From NCBI RefSeq assembly GCF_011684115.1, contig NZ_JAADJV010000002.1:185209-249208 (forward strand): a stretch of 64,000 nucleotides of DNA, written 5' to 3'. Both the position numbers and the translations under genes were made by a program. The notes under the pieces were generated by a model. That model was not told where the DNA came from. It saw only the letters and a list, made by a program, of their open reading frames with translations, and searched no databases. Each line of letters starts with the position of its first letter. Position 1 is the stretch's first letter. Shown one piece after another: positions 26,065 to 35,226 of this stretch. Source of the DNA: Rahnella aceris. GTDB taxonomy: Bacteria; Pseudomonadota; Gammaproteobacteria; Enterobacterales; Enterobacteriaceae.

Positions 26065-27489
26065 TTACTTTTTCTTCGCTTTCGGGTTTGGCAGGTCGGT
26101 AATGCTGCCTTCGTAGATTTCTGCTGCCAGACCCACGGACTCGTGCAGAGTCGGGTGAGCATGGATGGTCAGCGCGATATCTTCTGCATCACAACCCATT
26201 TCGATCGCCAGACCGATTTCGCCCAGCAGCTCGCCGCCGTTGGTGCCGACAATCGCACCACCGATAACACGGTGAGATTCTTTGTCGAAGATCAGTTTGG
26301 TCATGCCGTCTGCGCAGTCGGAAGCGATAGCACGGCCGGAAGCTGCCCACGGGAAGGTGGCGGTTTCGTAGCTGATGCCTTTTTCTTTCGCTTCTTTCTC
26401 AGTCAGACCCACCCAGGCAACTTCTGGCTCAGTGTAGGCAATGGATGGAATGACTTTCGGATCGAAGTAGTGTTTCTTGCCGGAGATAACTTCGGCAGCT
26501 ACGTGGCCTTCGTGAACACCTTTGTGCGCCAGCATTGGCTGACCGACGATGTCGCCGATAGCAAAGATGTGTGGCACGTTGGTGCGCATTTGTTTGTCGA
26601 CGTGGATGAAACCACGGTCGTCCACTTCAATGCCTGCAGCGCCCGCTTCCAGCAGTTTACCGTTAGGCACACGGCCGATAGCCACCAGCACGGCGTCATA
26701 ACGCTGTGGTTCAGCAGGGGCTTTTTTGCCTTCCATCGTGACGTAGATGCCATCTTCTTTGGCTTCTACGGCTGTCACTTTGGTTTCCAGCATCAGATTG
26801 AATTGCTTGCTGATTTTCTTGGTGAAGACTTTCACCACGTCTTTATCAGCCGCAGGGATCACCTGATCAAACATTTCTACCACGTCAATCTGAGAACCCA
26901 GCGCGTGATAAACGGTGCCCATTTCCAGACCGATAATGCCGCCGCCCATGACCAGCAGACGCTCAGGGACGCTTTTCAGCTCCAGTGCATCAGTAGAATC
27001 CCAGACACGCGGGTCATCATGTGGAATGAATGGCAGTTTGATTGGACGGGAACCCGCCGCAATGATCGCATTGTCGAAAGTGATGGTCGTCGGACCATTT
27101 TCGCCTTCAACAACCAGAGTATTCGCGCCAGTAAATTTGCCCAAGCCGTTAACGACTTTGACTTTACGGCCTTTCGCCATACCGGACAGACCGCCGGTCA
27201 GCTGGTTGATGACTTTTTCTTTCCAGACGCGGACTTTATCGATGTCCGTTTTCGGCTCACCGAAAACAATACCGTGTTCAGCCAGTGCTTTTGCCTCAGA
27301 GATCACTTTCGCGACGTGCAGCAGAGCTTTAGAAGGGATACAGCCAACGTTCAGACACACGCCGCCAAGCGTGGAATAACGTTCAACCAGAACAGTTTCA
27401 AGACCTAAATCAGCGCAACGGAAAGCAGCAGAATAGCCCGCAGGACCCGCCCCAAGTACCACGACCTGAGTTTTAATTTCAGTACTCAT
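26065..27489 (-). CDS. lpd: Dihydrolipoamide dehydrogenase (E3)
   Basis: FAD enzyme that reoxidises the lipoyl groups of the pyruvate and 2-oxoglutarate dehydrogenase complexes and of the glycine cleavage system, reducing NAD+. 474 aa, nearly identical to E. coli Lpd. Visible are the FAD motif VVVLGAGPAGYSAAF, the redox-active disulfide GGVCLNVGCIPSKAL (Cys44-type pair), the NAD-binding GGGIIGLEMGTVY and the C-terminal His-Glu pair in IHAHPTLHESVG. Two ATG codons adjoin; the second (27489) is taken because it lies five bases from AGAGG and matches E. coli. It follows aceF but has its own 211-bp upstream region and is preceded by a terminator. Confidence 0.98.
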   Translation of the reverse strand: MSTEIKTQVVVLGAGPAGYSAAFRCADLGLETVLVERYSTLGGVCLNVGCIPSKALLHVAKVISEAKALAEHGIVFGEPKTDIDKVRVWKEKVINQLTGGLSGMAKGRKVKVVNGLGKFTGANTLVVEGENGPTTITFDNAIIAAGSRPIKLPFIPHDDPRVWDSTDALELKSVPERLLVMGGGIIGLEMGTVYHALGSQIDVVEMFDQVIPAADKDVVKVFTKKISKQFNLMLETKVTAVEAKEDGIYVTMEGKKAPAEPQRYDAVLVAIGRVPNGKLLEAGAAGIEVDDRGFIHVDKQMRTNVPHIFAIGDIVGQPMLAHKGVHEGHVAAEVISGKKHYFDPKVIPSIAYTEPEVAWVGLTEKEAKEKGISYETATFPWAASGRAIASDCADGMTKLIFDKESHRVIGGAIVGTNGGELLGEIGLAIEMGCDAEDIALTIHAHPTLHESVGLAAEIYEGSITDLPNPKAKKK

Positions 27490-27668
27490 CATGACCTCTT
27501 AATTTATGTCCGGCGGGTCTGACGTCATTTTATATCGTAACGCCCATCATCCACCGGGTCGTTCTATCCGCCCGCAGTTTACAAAATTGTTAACAAATTT
27601 GAAACAACAAACGGCATCCGATTTGTGCTTTGCCCTGGAAAATCTCAAACAGCATGAAGAGATTATCA

Positions 27669-27698
27669 GAAAAAAGCCGGCCGTCTGGCCGGCTTTTC
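27669..27698 (-). terminator. Rho-independent terminator after aceF
   Basis: On the minus strand AGCCGGCC-AGAC-GGCCGGCT (27675-27694) is followed by TTTTTT. It begins only three to four bases after the aceF stop and separates pdhR-aceE-aceF from lpd. Confidence 0.92.
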
Positions 27699-27700
27699 AC

Positions 27701-29599
27701 TTACATCACCAGGCGGCGAATGTCTGACAACACGTTGTTGATGATGGTGATGAAGCGCGCACCATCGGCACCGTCAATGACACGGTGGTCGAAGGAGAGC
27801 GACATTGGCATCATCAGACGCGGTGTGAACTCTTTGCCGTTCCAGACTGGCTCAATGGCAGACTTGGAAACACCGAGGATAGCCACTTCCGGCGCATTAA
27901 CGATTGGCGCGAAGTGGGTCGTCCCGATACCCCCGAGGCTGGAGATAGTGAAGCAACCGCCCTGCATTTCGCCAGCAGTCAGCTTACCGTCACGGGCTTT
28001 CTTGGAGATAGCCATCAGCTCACGGGACAACTCGGCGATGCCTTTCTTGTTCACATCTTTGAAGACCGGAACAACCAGACCGTTTGGCGTATCAACCGCC
28101 ACACCGATGTTGATGTATTTTTTCAGCGTCAGTTTCTGACCATCTTCGGACAGGGAACTGTTGAAGCGTGGCATCTGCTCAAGGGCAGCGGCAACGGCTT
28201 TCATGATGAAGACCACCGGAGTGAATTTCACGTCCAGTTTGCGTTTAGCGGCTTCATCGTTCTGCTGTTTACGGAACGCTTCCAGCTCAGTGATATCAGT
28301 TTTGTCGAAGTGCGTAACGTGCGGGATCATCACCCAGTTACGGCTCAGGTTCGCACCAGAGATTTTCTGGATACGGCCCAGTTCAACTTCTTCAATCTCA
28401 CCGAACTTGCTGAAGTCCACTTTCGGCCAAGGCAGCATGCCCGGCAGACCGCCACCCGTTGCAGCAGCCGGCGCGGCTTCAGCACGTTTGACCGCGTCTT
28501 TCACGTAAGTCTGTACGTCTTCACGCAGGATGCGACCTTTACGGCCAGTGCCTTTGACTTTCGCCAGGTTAACGCCGAATTCACGGGCCAGACGGCGGAT
28601 AACCGGCGTGGCGTGAACGTAAGCATCGTTCTCTGCGAATTCGCCTTTGCTTTCTGCTTTAACAGCAGGAGCAGCGGCTTTTTGTTCCTGTTTCGCCGGG
28701 GCAGCCGCTTCTTCTTTCTTAGCCGCCGGAGCAGCAGGCGCAGCGCCTTCTACTTCGAAGACCATGATCAGAGAGCCGGTGCTGACTTTGTCGCCCGCAG
28801 CAATTTTGATTTCTTTCACGGTACCCGCGAACGGAGCCGGGACTTCCATTGAGGCTTTGTCGCCTTCAACGGTAATCAGTGACTGTTCTGCACTGATTTT
28901 GTCGCCCACTTTCACCATGATTTCAGTGACTTCAACTTCGTCGCCACCGATATCAGGCACGTTCACTTCTTTGCTGCCGGACTGAGCCGGTGCAGCAGGT
29001 GCCGCGTCTGATTGGGTTTCTGCTGCTGCGGCCGGTGCGGCTGCACCAGAACCTGCCACTTCGAAGACCATGATCAGGGAACCGGTGCTGACTTTGTCGC
29101 CCGCAGCGATTTTGATTTCTTTCACTTTGCCCGCGAACGGCGCAGGGACTTCCATAGAGGCTTTGTCGCCTTCTACGGTGATCAGCGATTGTTCCGCTTC
29201 TACTGTATCGCCCACTTTCACCATGATTTCAGTGACTTCAACTTCGTCGCCACCGATATCAGGTACGTTCACTTCTTTGCTTTCGCTGGAAGCAGGTGCG
29301 GCAGCAGCAGCAGGTTTCTCTTCTGCTTTGGCTTCCTGTTTCGCAGGTGCTGCATCAGCAGCACCGTCAGCGGCGTCAAAGATCATGATCAGTTTGCCGG
29401 TTTCGACGGTATCGCCGACCGCAACTTTAATTTCTTTGACCACGCCAGCTTGTGGAGAAGGCACTTCCATAGAAGCTTTATCGCCTTCAACGGTGATCAG
29501 CGATTGTTCTGCTTCAACTTTATCGCCCACCTTCACCATAATTTCGGTGACTTCCACTGCATCTGCACCGATGTCCGGTACGTTAATTTCAATAGCCAT
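27701..29599 (-). CDS. aceF: Pyruvate dehydrogenase complex E2, dihydrolipoamide acetyltransferase
   Basis: Core of the pyruvate dehydrogenase complex; moves acetyl groups from E1 to CoA. 632 aa (E. coli 630). Three lipoyl domains follow one another (about 1-75, 107-180, 210-285), each with the lipoylated lysine in [10 protein letters not shown], joined by Ala/Pro linkers. Then come the E1/E3-binding domain ([16 protein letters not shown]) and the catalytic domain ending with the active-site motif [13 protein letters not shown]. The three lipoyl modules are also near-repeats at DNA level. It starts 13 bp after aceE ends. Confidence 0.98.
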   Translation of the reverse strand: MAIEINVPDIGADAVEVTEIMVKVGDKVEAEQSLITVEGDKASMEVPSPQAGVVKEIKVAVGDTVETGKLIMIFDAADGAADAAPAKQEAKAEEKPAAAAAPASSESKEVNVPDIGGDEVEVTEIMVKVGDTVEAEQSLITVEGDKASMEVPAPFAGKVKEIKIAAGDKVSTGSLIMVFEVAGSGAAAPAAAAETQSDAAPAAPAQSGSKEVNVPDIGGDEVEVTEIMVKVGDKISAEQSLITVEGDKASMEVPAPFAGTVKEIKIAAGDKVSTGSLIMVFEVEGAAPAAPAAKKEEAAAPAKQEQKAAAPAVKAESKGEFAENDAYVHATPVIRRLAREFGVNLAKVKGTGRKGRILREDVQTYVKDAVKRAEAAPAAATGGGLPGMLPWPKVDFSKFGEIEEVELGRIQKISGANLSRNWVMIPHVTHFDKTDITELEAFRKQQNDEAAKRKLDVKFTPVVFIMKAVAAALEQMPRFNSSLSEDGQKLTLKKYINIGVAVDTPNGLVVPVFKDVNKKGIAELSRELMAISKKARDGKLTAGEMQGGCFTISSLGGIGTTHFAPIVNAPEVAILGVSKSAIEPVWNGKEFTPRLMMPMSLSFDHRVIDGADGARFITIINNVLSDIRRLVM

Positions 29600-29612
29600 C
29601 TGTCTTTACCTC

Positions 29613-32276
29613 TTATGCCAGACGCGGGTTAACTTTTTCTGGATTGATATCGAATTTCTTAATGGCTTCAGCCACTACAGACGTTTCGATTTCGCCGCGT
29701 TTAGCCAATTCACCCAGCGCAGCAACCACAACGTAAGACGCATCCACTTCGAAGTGGTGACGCAGGTTTTCGCGGCTGTCTGAACGACCGAAGCCATCCG
29801 TACCCAGAACGCGATAATCGCTGGCCGGAACGTATGTACGAACCTGTTCAGCAAACAGTTTCATGTAGTCAGTAGACGCCACCGCTGGCGCGTCGCTCAT
29901 CACCTGGGCGATGTACGGAACGCGTGGGGTTTCAGTCGGGTGCAGCATGTTCCAGCGCTCACAGTCCTGACCATCGCGGGCCAGTTCAGTGAAGGAGGTC
30001 ACGCTGTAAACGTCAGAACCTACGCCGTAGTCTTTGGACAAGATCTCTGCCGCTTCACGTACGTGACGCAGGATGGAACCGGAGCCCAGCAACTGCACTT
30101 TCCCTTTGCTGCCTTCCAGCGTATCCAGCTTGTAGATACCCTTACGGATGCCTTCTTCCGCACCTTCCGGCATGGCTGGCATGTGGTAGTTTTCGTTCAG
30201 CGTGGTGATGTAGTAATAAATGTTTTCCTGCGCTTCACCGTACATACGCACCAGACCGTCATGCATGATGACAGCCACTTCGTAGGCGTAAGACGGGTCG
30301 TAAGAAATACAGTTAGGGATAGTCAGAGACTGAATATGGCTGTGACCATCTTCGTGCTGCAGACCTTCGCCGTTCAGGGTAGTACGACCTGACGTACCAC
30401 CGATCAGGAAGCCACGCGCCTGTTGGTCACCCGCTGCCCAGCACAGGTCGCCGATACGCTGGAAACCGAACATGGAGTAGTAGATGTAGAACGGGATCAT
30501 TGGCAGATCGTTGGTGCTGTAAGACGTTGCTGCGGCCAGCCATGAAGATGCGGCACCCAGTTCGTTGATACCTTCCTGCAGGATCTGACCTTTCTCGTCT
30601 TCTTTATAGTAAGCAACCTGCTCACGGTCCTGCGGGGTGTACTGCTGGCCGTTCGGGCTGTAAATACCAATCTGACGGAACAGACCTTCCATACCGAATG
30701 TACGCGCTTCATCGGCGATGATCGGCACCAGACGGTCTTTAATGGAGTCGTTTTTCAGCATCACGTTCAGTGCACGGACGAAAGCGATAGTGGTAGAGAT
30801 CTCTTTCTTCTGCTCTTCCAGCAGTTGTGAGAAGTCTTCCAGTTTCGGCATTTCCAGCTTCTGCGTGAAGTTTGGCAGACGGGTCGGCAGGTAGCCTTTC
30901 AGCGCAGCGCGACGCTCATGCAGGTATTTGTATTCTGCAGAGTCTTTTTCCAGCGTGATGTACGGCAGTTTTTCCAGATTTTCATCGGTTACTGGCACGC
31001 TAAAACGATCACGGATATAGCGCACGCCATCCATGTTCATTTTCTTCACCTGGTGAGCAATGTTTTTACCTTCGGCAGCGTCGCCCATGCCATAACCTTT
31101 AATGGTATGCGCAAGGATAACGGTCGGCTGACCTTTGGTGTTCTGTGCTTTGTTCAGTGCAGCGAAGACTTTCTTCGGATCATGGCCGCCACGGTTCAGC
31201 GCCCAGATTTCGTCGTCGGTCATATCTTTGACCAGAGCGGCGGTTTCAGGGTATTTGCCGAAGAAGTGGTCACGAACGTATTTACCGTCGCGGGACTTGA
31301 AGGTCTGGTAGTCGCCATCCACGGTTTCGTTCATCAGCTGGATCAGTTTACCGCTGGTGTCTTTACGCAGCAGTTCATCCCAGCGGTTGCCCCAGATCAC
31401 TTTGATCACGTTCCAGCCAGCGCCTGCAAAGATGCCGTCGAGTTCGTTGATGATTTTGCCGTTACCGGTTACCGGGCCATCAAGACGCTGCAGGTTACAG
31501 TTGATGATGAAGCACAGGTTATCCAGTTTCTCACGGGTCGCGATGGTGATCGCCCCTTTGGATTCTGGTTCGTCCATTTCACCGTCGCCCAGGAATGCGT
31601 AAACGCGCTGTGCGGAGGTGTCTTTCAGACCACGGTGTTCCAGATATTTCAGGAACTTAGCCTGATAGATGGCACCGATCGGGCCCAGACCCATGGATAC
31701 GGTCGGGAACTGCCAGAACTCAGGCATCAGTTTAGGGTGCGGATAAGACGACAGACCTTTGCCGTGAACTTCCTGACGGAAATTGTTCATCTGGTCTTCA
31801 GTCAGACGGCCTTCAAGGAAAGCACGCGCGTACACGCCCGGAGAGATGTGGCCCTGGAAGTACACCAGATCGCCGCCGTCTTTTTCGTTGCGCGCACGGA
31901 AGAAGTGGTTGAAGCACACTTCGTACACGGTCGCAGAAGACTGGAAGGAAGCCATGTGGCCGCCGAGTTCCAGGTCTTTCTTGGACGCACGCAGAACGGT
32001 CATGATGGCGTTCCAGCGGATAGCAGTACGAATGTTACGTTCCAGCTCCAGGTTACCCGGGTATTCAGGTTCGTCTTCAACAGCGATGGTATTGACGTAG
32101 TTACGGCTGGCTGCGCCAGCAGCGACGCTTACGCCGCCCTTGCGCGCTTCACTGAGAACCTGATCGATCAGGAACTGTGCACGCTCAACACCTTCTTCAC
32201 GGATGACCGATTCGATCGCTTGTAGCCAGTCGCGAGTTTCGATCGGATCCACGTCATTATTTACACGTTCTGACAT
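29613..32276 (-). CDS. aceE: Pyruvate dehydrogenase E1 component (homodimeric)
   Basis: Thiamine-diphosphate enzyme that decarboxylates pyruvate and acetylates the lipoyl groups of AceF. 887 aa, the same length as E. coli AceE. The cofactor-binding motif runs from FLGDGEMDEPESKGA to NLCFIINCNLQRLDGPVTGNG; the active-site loop HQVKKMNMDG and GQDCERWNMLHPTE near the C-terminus are intact. ATG 32276 is preceded by AAGGAAAAGCACC. Second gene of the pdhR operon, 163 bp after pdhR, with a large hairpin in the leader. Confidence 0.98.
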   Translation of the reverse strand: MSERVNNDVDPIETRDWLQAIESVIREEGVERAQFLIDQVLSEARKGGVSVAAGAASRNYVNTIAVEDEPEYPGNLELERNIRTAIRWNAIMTVLRASKKDLELGGHMASFQSSATVYEVCFNHFFRARNEKDGGDLVYFQGHISPGVYARAFLEGRLTEDQMNNFRQEVHGKGLSSYPHPKLMPEFWQFPTVSMGLGPIGAIYQAKFLKYLEHRGLKDTSAQRVYAFLGDGEMDEPESKGAITIATREKLDNLCFIINCNLQRLDGPVTGNGKIINELDGIFAGAGWNVIKVIWGNRWDELLRKDTSGKLIQLMNETVDGDYQTFKSRDGKYVRDHFFGKYPETAALVKDMTDDEIWALNRGGHDPKKVFAALNKAQNTKGQPTVILAHTIKGYGMGDAAEGKNIAHQVKKMNMDGVRYIRDRFSVPVTDENLEKLPYITLEKDSAEYKYLHERRAALKGYLPTRLPNFTQKLEMPKLEDFSQLLEEQKKEISTTIAFVRALNVMLKNDSIKDRLVPIIADEARTFGMEGLFRQIGIYSPNGQQYTPQDREQVAYYKEDEKGQILQEGINELGAASSWLAAATSYSTNDLPMIPFYIYYSMFGFQRIGDLCWAAGDQQARGFLIGGTSGRTTLNGEGLQHEDGHSHIQSLTIPNCISYDPSYAYEVAVIMHDGLVRMYGEAQENIYYYITTLNENYHMPAMPEGAEEGIRKGIYKLDTLEGSKGKVQLLGSGSILRHVREAAEILSKDYGVGSDVYSVTSFTELARDGQDCERWNMLHPTETPRVPYIAQVMSDAPAVASTDYMKLFAEQVRTYVPASDYRVLGTDGFGRSDSRENLRHHFEVDASYVVVAALGELAKRGEIETSVVAEAIKKFDINPEKVNPRLA

Positions 32277-32319
32277 GGTGCTTTTCCTTATCTGTCTCTA
32301 ATACGTTGGTTTATCTGGA

Positions 32320-32382
32320 GCCTGTCTTCCTGCGCTCTTTCTAAAACGCGCTTCGCCGCTAAGAGAACGCACGAAGACAGGC
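32320..32382 (-). repeat. Long interrupted hairpin in the pdhR-aceE intergenic region
   Basis: GCCTGTCTTC (arm at 32373-32382 on the minus strand) pairs perfectly with GAAGACAGGC (32320-32329); inside, after a G-G mismatch, TGCG/CGCA and CTCTT/AAGAG pair as well. No T-run follows, so this is not a simple terminator. It could be an RNA-processing or stability element, or a copy of a dispersed palindromic repeat (REP-like). Confidence 0.6.
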
Positions 32383-32439
32383 CCGTCATGTAGTTGCCGT
32401 GAGCCCTCAAATGAAGGCTCTAAAAATTAACCCTGATGG

Positions 32440-33210
32440 TTAACTTTCATCTTTTCGTTGCTGGAGCCGTCGTAAAGACCGATCCCGCCGGGTGTGTTCC
32501 CTGCTGAGATCCAGCAAAACTTCTTCAATGAACGCCAGGTGACGGTGAGATGCGGCACGCGCTATTTCTGGTTCCCGTGCAACAATCGCCTCGAAAATAC
32601 TGGCGCGGTGGTTGCTTACCGTCGCCAGCATTTCCCGACGTGAGTAAAGCAATTCAAAGTTCTGTCGAACGTTCTTCTCGAGCATCGGCCCCATACAGCG
32701 AACCAGATGCAGCAGCACCACATTATGGGCTGCTTCTGTTACAGCGACCTGATACTGCATAACCGCGTCGGCTTCTGCATCCAGATCTCCGCTGTCCTGT
32801 GCGGTCTGAATGACCACGTGACAATCGCGAATGCGCTGCAGATCTTCCTCTGTGCCACGAAGCGCCGCGTAATACGCAGCGATACCTTCAAGGGCGTGTC
32901 GTGTTTCAAGGAGATCGAATTGTGATTCAGGATGGTCGGCCAGTAACTCAGCCAGCGGATCACTCACGCTTTGCCACAGGTTACTTTGTACGAAAGTACC
33001 ACCACCCTGACGGCGCAGGAGTAGCCCCTTCCCTTCCAGGCTTTGGATTGCCTCTCTGAGAGAAGGTCGCGATACATCAAACTGTTTGGCAAGTTCGCGC
33101 TCTGGCGGAAGCTTTTCCCCGGGTCTCAAGGTGCCTTCGAGGATCAGAAACTCAAGTTGCTGCTCGATCACATCGGATAACTTAGGCTGTCGGATTTTGC
33201 TGTAAGCCAT
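32440..33210 (-). CDS. pdhR: Pyruvate dehydrogenase complex repressor (GntR/FadR family)
   Basis: Pyruvate-sensing repressor of the pdh operon and respiratory genes. 256 aa (E. coli 254) with an N-terminal winged helix (about 10-75: [24 protein letters not shown]) and a FadR-type C-terminal ligand domain ([42 protein letters not shown] with the metal-site histidines). ATG 33208-33210 gives [18 protein letters not shown] as in E. coli; the upstream extension of 21 codons covers the operator and is rejected. First gene of pdhR-aceE-aceF; autoregulated through the box at 33259. Confidence 0.97.
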   Translation of the reverse strand: MAYSKIRQPKLSDVIEQQLEFLILEGTLRPGEKLPPERELAKQFDVSRPSLREAIQSLEGKGLLLRRQGGGTFVQSNLWQSVSDPLAELLADHPESQFDLLETRHALEGIAAYYAALRGTEEDLQRIRDCHVVIQTAQDSGDLDAEADAVMQYQVAVTEAAHNVVLLHLVRCMGPMLEKNVRQNFELLYSRREMLATVSNHRASIFEAIVAREPEIARAASHRHLAFIEEVLLDLSREHTRRDRSLRRLQQRKDES

Positions 33211-33258
33211 ATATGTGCGGTTCTCTGCGAGTAGCGACTCTGTTAAGTTGCCGGAGTC

Positions 33259-33275
33259 AATTGGTAATACCAATT
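33259..33275. promoter_or_regulatory. PdhR operator
   Basis: AATTGGT-AAT-ACCAATT, a perfect palindrome that contains the PdhR consensus ATTGGTNNNACCAAT. It lies 49 bp before the pdhR start, the expected position for autorepression. Confidence 0.9.
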
Positions 33276-33446
33276 TAAAAAACGTGGCCGTAAAGTAACA
33301 AAGTATTCACCTTGTGTCCATATGGCTACCCAGTAAATGCGTCGACCCCGCACATTTTAACAAATTTTTATCATTTATCTTTTTTACCCGGCCTCAGATC
33401 ACATTTTATGGATCCTGAACAAATTTACAGTCAATTTGGCTATTTG

Positions 33447-33465
33447 TTATGCAGATGATGCATAA
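33447..33465. promoter_or_regulatory. 19-bp palindrome in the pdhR-aroP intergenic region
   Basis: TTATGCA-GATGA-TGCATAA with perfect 7-bp arms, roughly midway between pdhR and aroP (the 429-bp gap 33211-33639). It does not match PdhR, TyrR, CRP or ArcA sites that I know. Besides this, the PdhR box and the TyrR boxes, I see only AT-rich DNA in the gap. Confidence 0.4.
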
Positions 33466-33542
33466 ACCCCGTGCAAACTTTTCCGCATAACATTATTCTT
33501 GCCCGAACGGTAGATGATCCTGATTTTTAGGCACAATCCAGC

Positions 33543-33583
33543 CGTAAATAATTAGATACAAAAAGTGTAATTATCGCCTTACA
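33543..33583 (+). promoter_or_regulatory. Tandem TyrR boxes upstream of aroP
   Basis: A strong box TGTAAT-N6-CTTACA (33566-33583) and a weaker one CGTAAA-N6-GATACA (33543-33560) match the TyrR consensus TGTAAA-N6-TTTACA at 10 and 9 of 12 positions. Their centres are 23 bp apart, and the pair lies 57 bp before the aroP start. E. coli aroP is likewise controlled by two adjoining TyrR boxes. Confidence 0.72.
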
Positions 33584-33639
33584 TTCTCTCTAACACACAG
33601 AATGTTATGGGTTTTGCCCCAATGACAGAGGACAGGTAA

Positions 33640-35010
33640 ATGGTTGATCAACAACAAGGCGATGAGCTGAAGCGCGGTCTCAAAAACCGGCATATCCAGT
33701 TGATTGCATTAGGTGGGGCCGTCGGTACAGGGCTGTTTCTGGGCAGTGCTTCCGTCATTCAGTCCGCAGGGCCGGGGATTATTCTCGGTTATGCCATTGC
33801 GGGTTTTATCGCATTCTTAATTATGCGTCAGTTGGGTGAAATGGTGGTTGAAGAACCGGTTGCCGGTTCATTCAGTCATTTTGCCTATAAATACTGGGGC
33901 GGATTTGCGGGTTTTGCTTCCGGCTGGAATTACTGGGTGCTGTACGTTCTGGTCGCGATGGCCGAACTGACTGCCGTCGGTAAATATATTCAATTCTGGT
34001 GGCCGGAAATCCCGACATGGGCTTCTGCTGCGGTTTTCTTCGTGCTGATCAACGCTATCAACCTGACTAACGTTAAAGTGTTTGGCGAGATGGAGTTCTG
34101 GTTTGCGATCATCAAAGTGGTTGCCGTGGTGGCGATGATTCTGTTCGGTGGCTGGCTGCTGTTCAGCGACACGGCAGGCCCTCAGGCAACAGTTCGCAAC
34201 CTGTGGGAGCAAGGCGGTTTCCTGCCCCATGGCATGACCGGGCTGGTGATGATGATGGCGATCATCATGTTCTCTTTCGGTGGCCTGGAACTGGTCGGGA
34301 TTACTGCTGCTGAAGCGGATAATCCGGAAACCAGCATTCCTAAAGCAACCAATCAGGTTATCTACCGTATTCTGATTTTCTATGTGGGCTCACTTGCCGT
34401 CCTGCTTTCCCTGATGCCATGGACCCGTGTCGGGCCGGATACCAGCCCGTTTGTGCTGATCTTCCATGACCTGGGTGATGCACTGGTAGCGAATGCTCTG
34501 AACGTGGTGATCCTGACGGCAGCGCTGTCGGTTTATAACAGCTGTGTTTACTGCAACAGCCGCATGTTGTTTGGTCTGGCTCAGCAAGGCAACGCGCCTA
34601 AAGCATTGCTCAACGTCGACAAGCGCGGCGTGCCGGTGGCTTCTATCCTCGTTTCTGCTGCCACCACAGCGCTGTGTGTTCTGATTAACTACCTGATGCC
34701 GGGTGAAGCGTTTGGTCTGCTGATGGCTCTGGTGGTGTCTGCACTGGTGATCAACTGGGCGATGATCAGCCTGGCGCACATCAAATTCCGTCAGGCGAAA
34801 CGTCGTGAAGGCGTGGAACCTAAGTTCAAAGCGCTGCTGTATCCGCTGGGTAACTATATCTGCCTGCTGTTTATGGCGGCAATTCTGGTGATCATGGCTA
34901 TCACCCCGGGCATGGCGATCTCCGTATGGCTGATCCCGGTGTGGCTGGTAGTTCTGGCCATCGGTTACTGGGTCAAAAATCAGCAAAGCGGGAAATCCGT
35001 TAACGCTTAA
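33640..35010 (+). CDS. aroP: Aromatic amino acid permease (general)
   Basis: Inner-membrane APC-family symporter for phenylalanine, tyrosine and tryptophan. 456 aa with twelve spans; near-identical to E. coli AroP through ALGGAVGTGLFLGSASVIQ, GWNYWVLYVLVAMAELTAVGKY and FGGLELVGITAAEADNPE. The position next to pdhR and divergent from it is the same as in E. coli, which supports aroP rather than its paralogue pheP. ATG 33640 follows AGAGGACAGGTAA. Repression by TyrR with aromatic amino acids is inferred from the boxes at 33543-33583. A strong terminator follows. Confidence 0.95.
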   Translation: MVDQQQGDELKRGLKNRHIQLIALGGAVGTGLFLGSASVIQSAGPGIILGYAIAGFIAFLIMRQLGEMVVEEPVAGSFSHFAYKYWGGFAGFASGWNYWVLYVLVAMAELTAVGKYIQFWWPEIPTWASAAVFFVLINAINLTNVKVFGEMEFWFAIIKVVAVVAMILFGGWLLFSDTAGPQATVRNLWEQGGFLPHGMTGLVMMMAIIMFSFGGLELVGITAAEADNPETSIPKATNQVIYRILIFYVGSLAVLLSLMPWTRVGPDTSPFVLIFHDLGDALVANALNVVILTAALSVYNSCVYCNSRMLFGLAQQGNAPKALLNVDKRGVPVASILVSAATTALCVLINYLMPGEAFGLLMALVVSALVINWAMISLAHIKFRQAKRREGVEPKFKALLYPLGNYICLLFMAAILVIMAITPGMAISVWLIPVWLVVLAIGYWVKNQQSGKSVNA

Positions 35011-35033
35011 GTATTCGTTTTAAAATTGAAACG

Positions 35034-35078
35034 AAAAAGCGCCCCGGTTAAGTGCAGACTTACCGGGGCGCTTTGTTA
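35034..35078 (+). terminator. Rho-independent terminator of aroP
   Basis: AAAGCGCCCCGGT (35036-35048) pairs with ACCGGGGCGCTTT (35062-35074), with further pairing inside (TAAGT/ACTTA). TTTGTT ends the structure. On the minus strand a T-run also follows, so it may act in both directions. Confidence 0.88.
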
Positions 35079-35226
35079 GGTACGTCACATTTCCTCCCGT
35101 ATGACCAAAATGTCCATCTTCATGACTCTTACCTCCTGACCCCTCTTCCCTTCCCCGGCCAATACTCAGGGCTAACAAACAGTTTTTTAACAAAATCCTT
35201 TTATCCACAATCCGGAGAGAACATCC

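Noticed and set aside
26143..27408. 421-codon open frame antisense to lpd
   Set aside because: Shadow of a highly expressed gene with biased codon use; lpd on the other strand is beyond doubt.
30918..32225. 435-codon open frame antisense to aceE
   Set aside because: Same reason: shadow frame of aceE, without ribosome site or homology.
33196..33273. Longer pdhR start at 33273
   Set aside because: It would translate through the PdhR operator and adds 21 residues absent from the family; MAYSKIRQ at 33210 is the known start.
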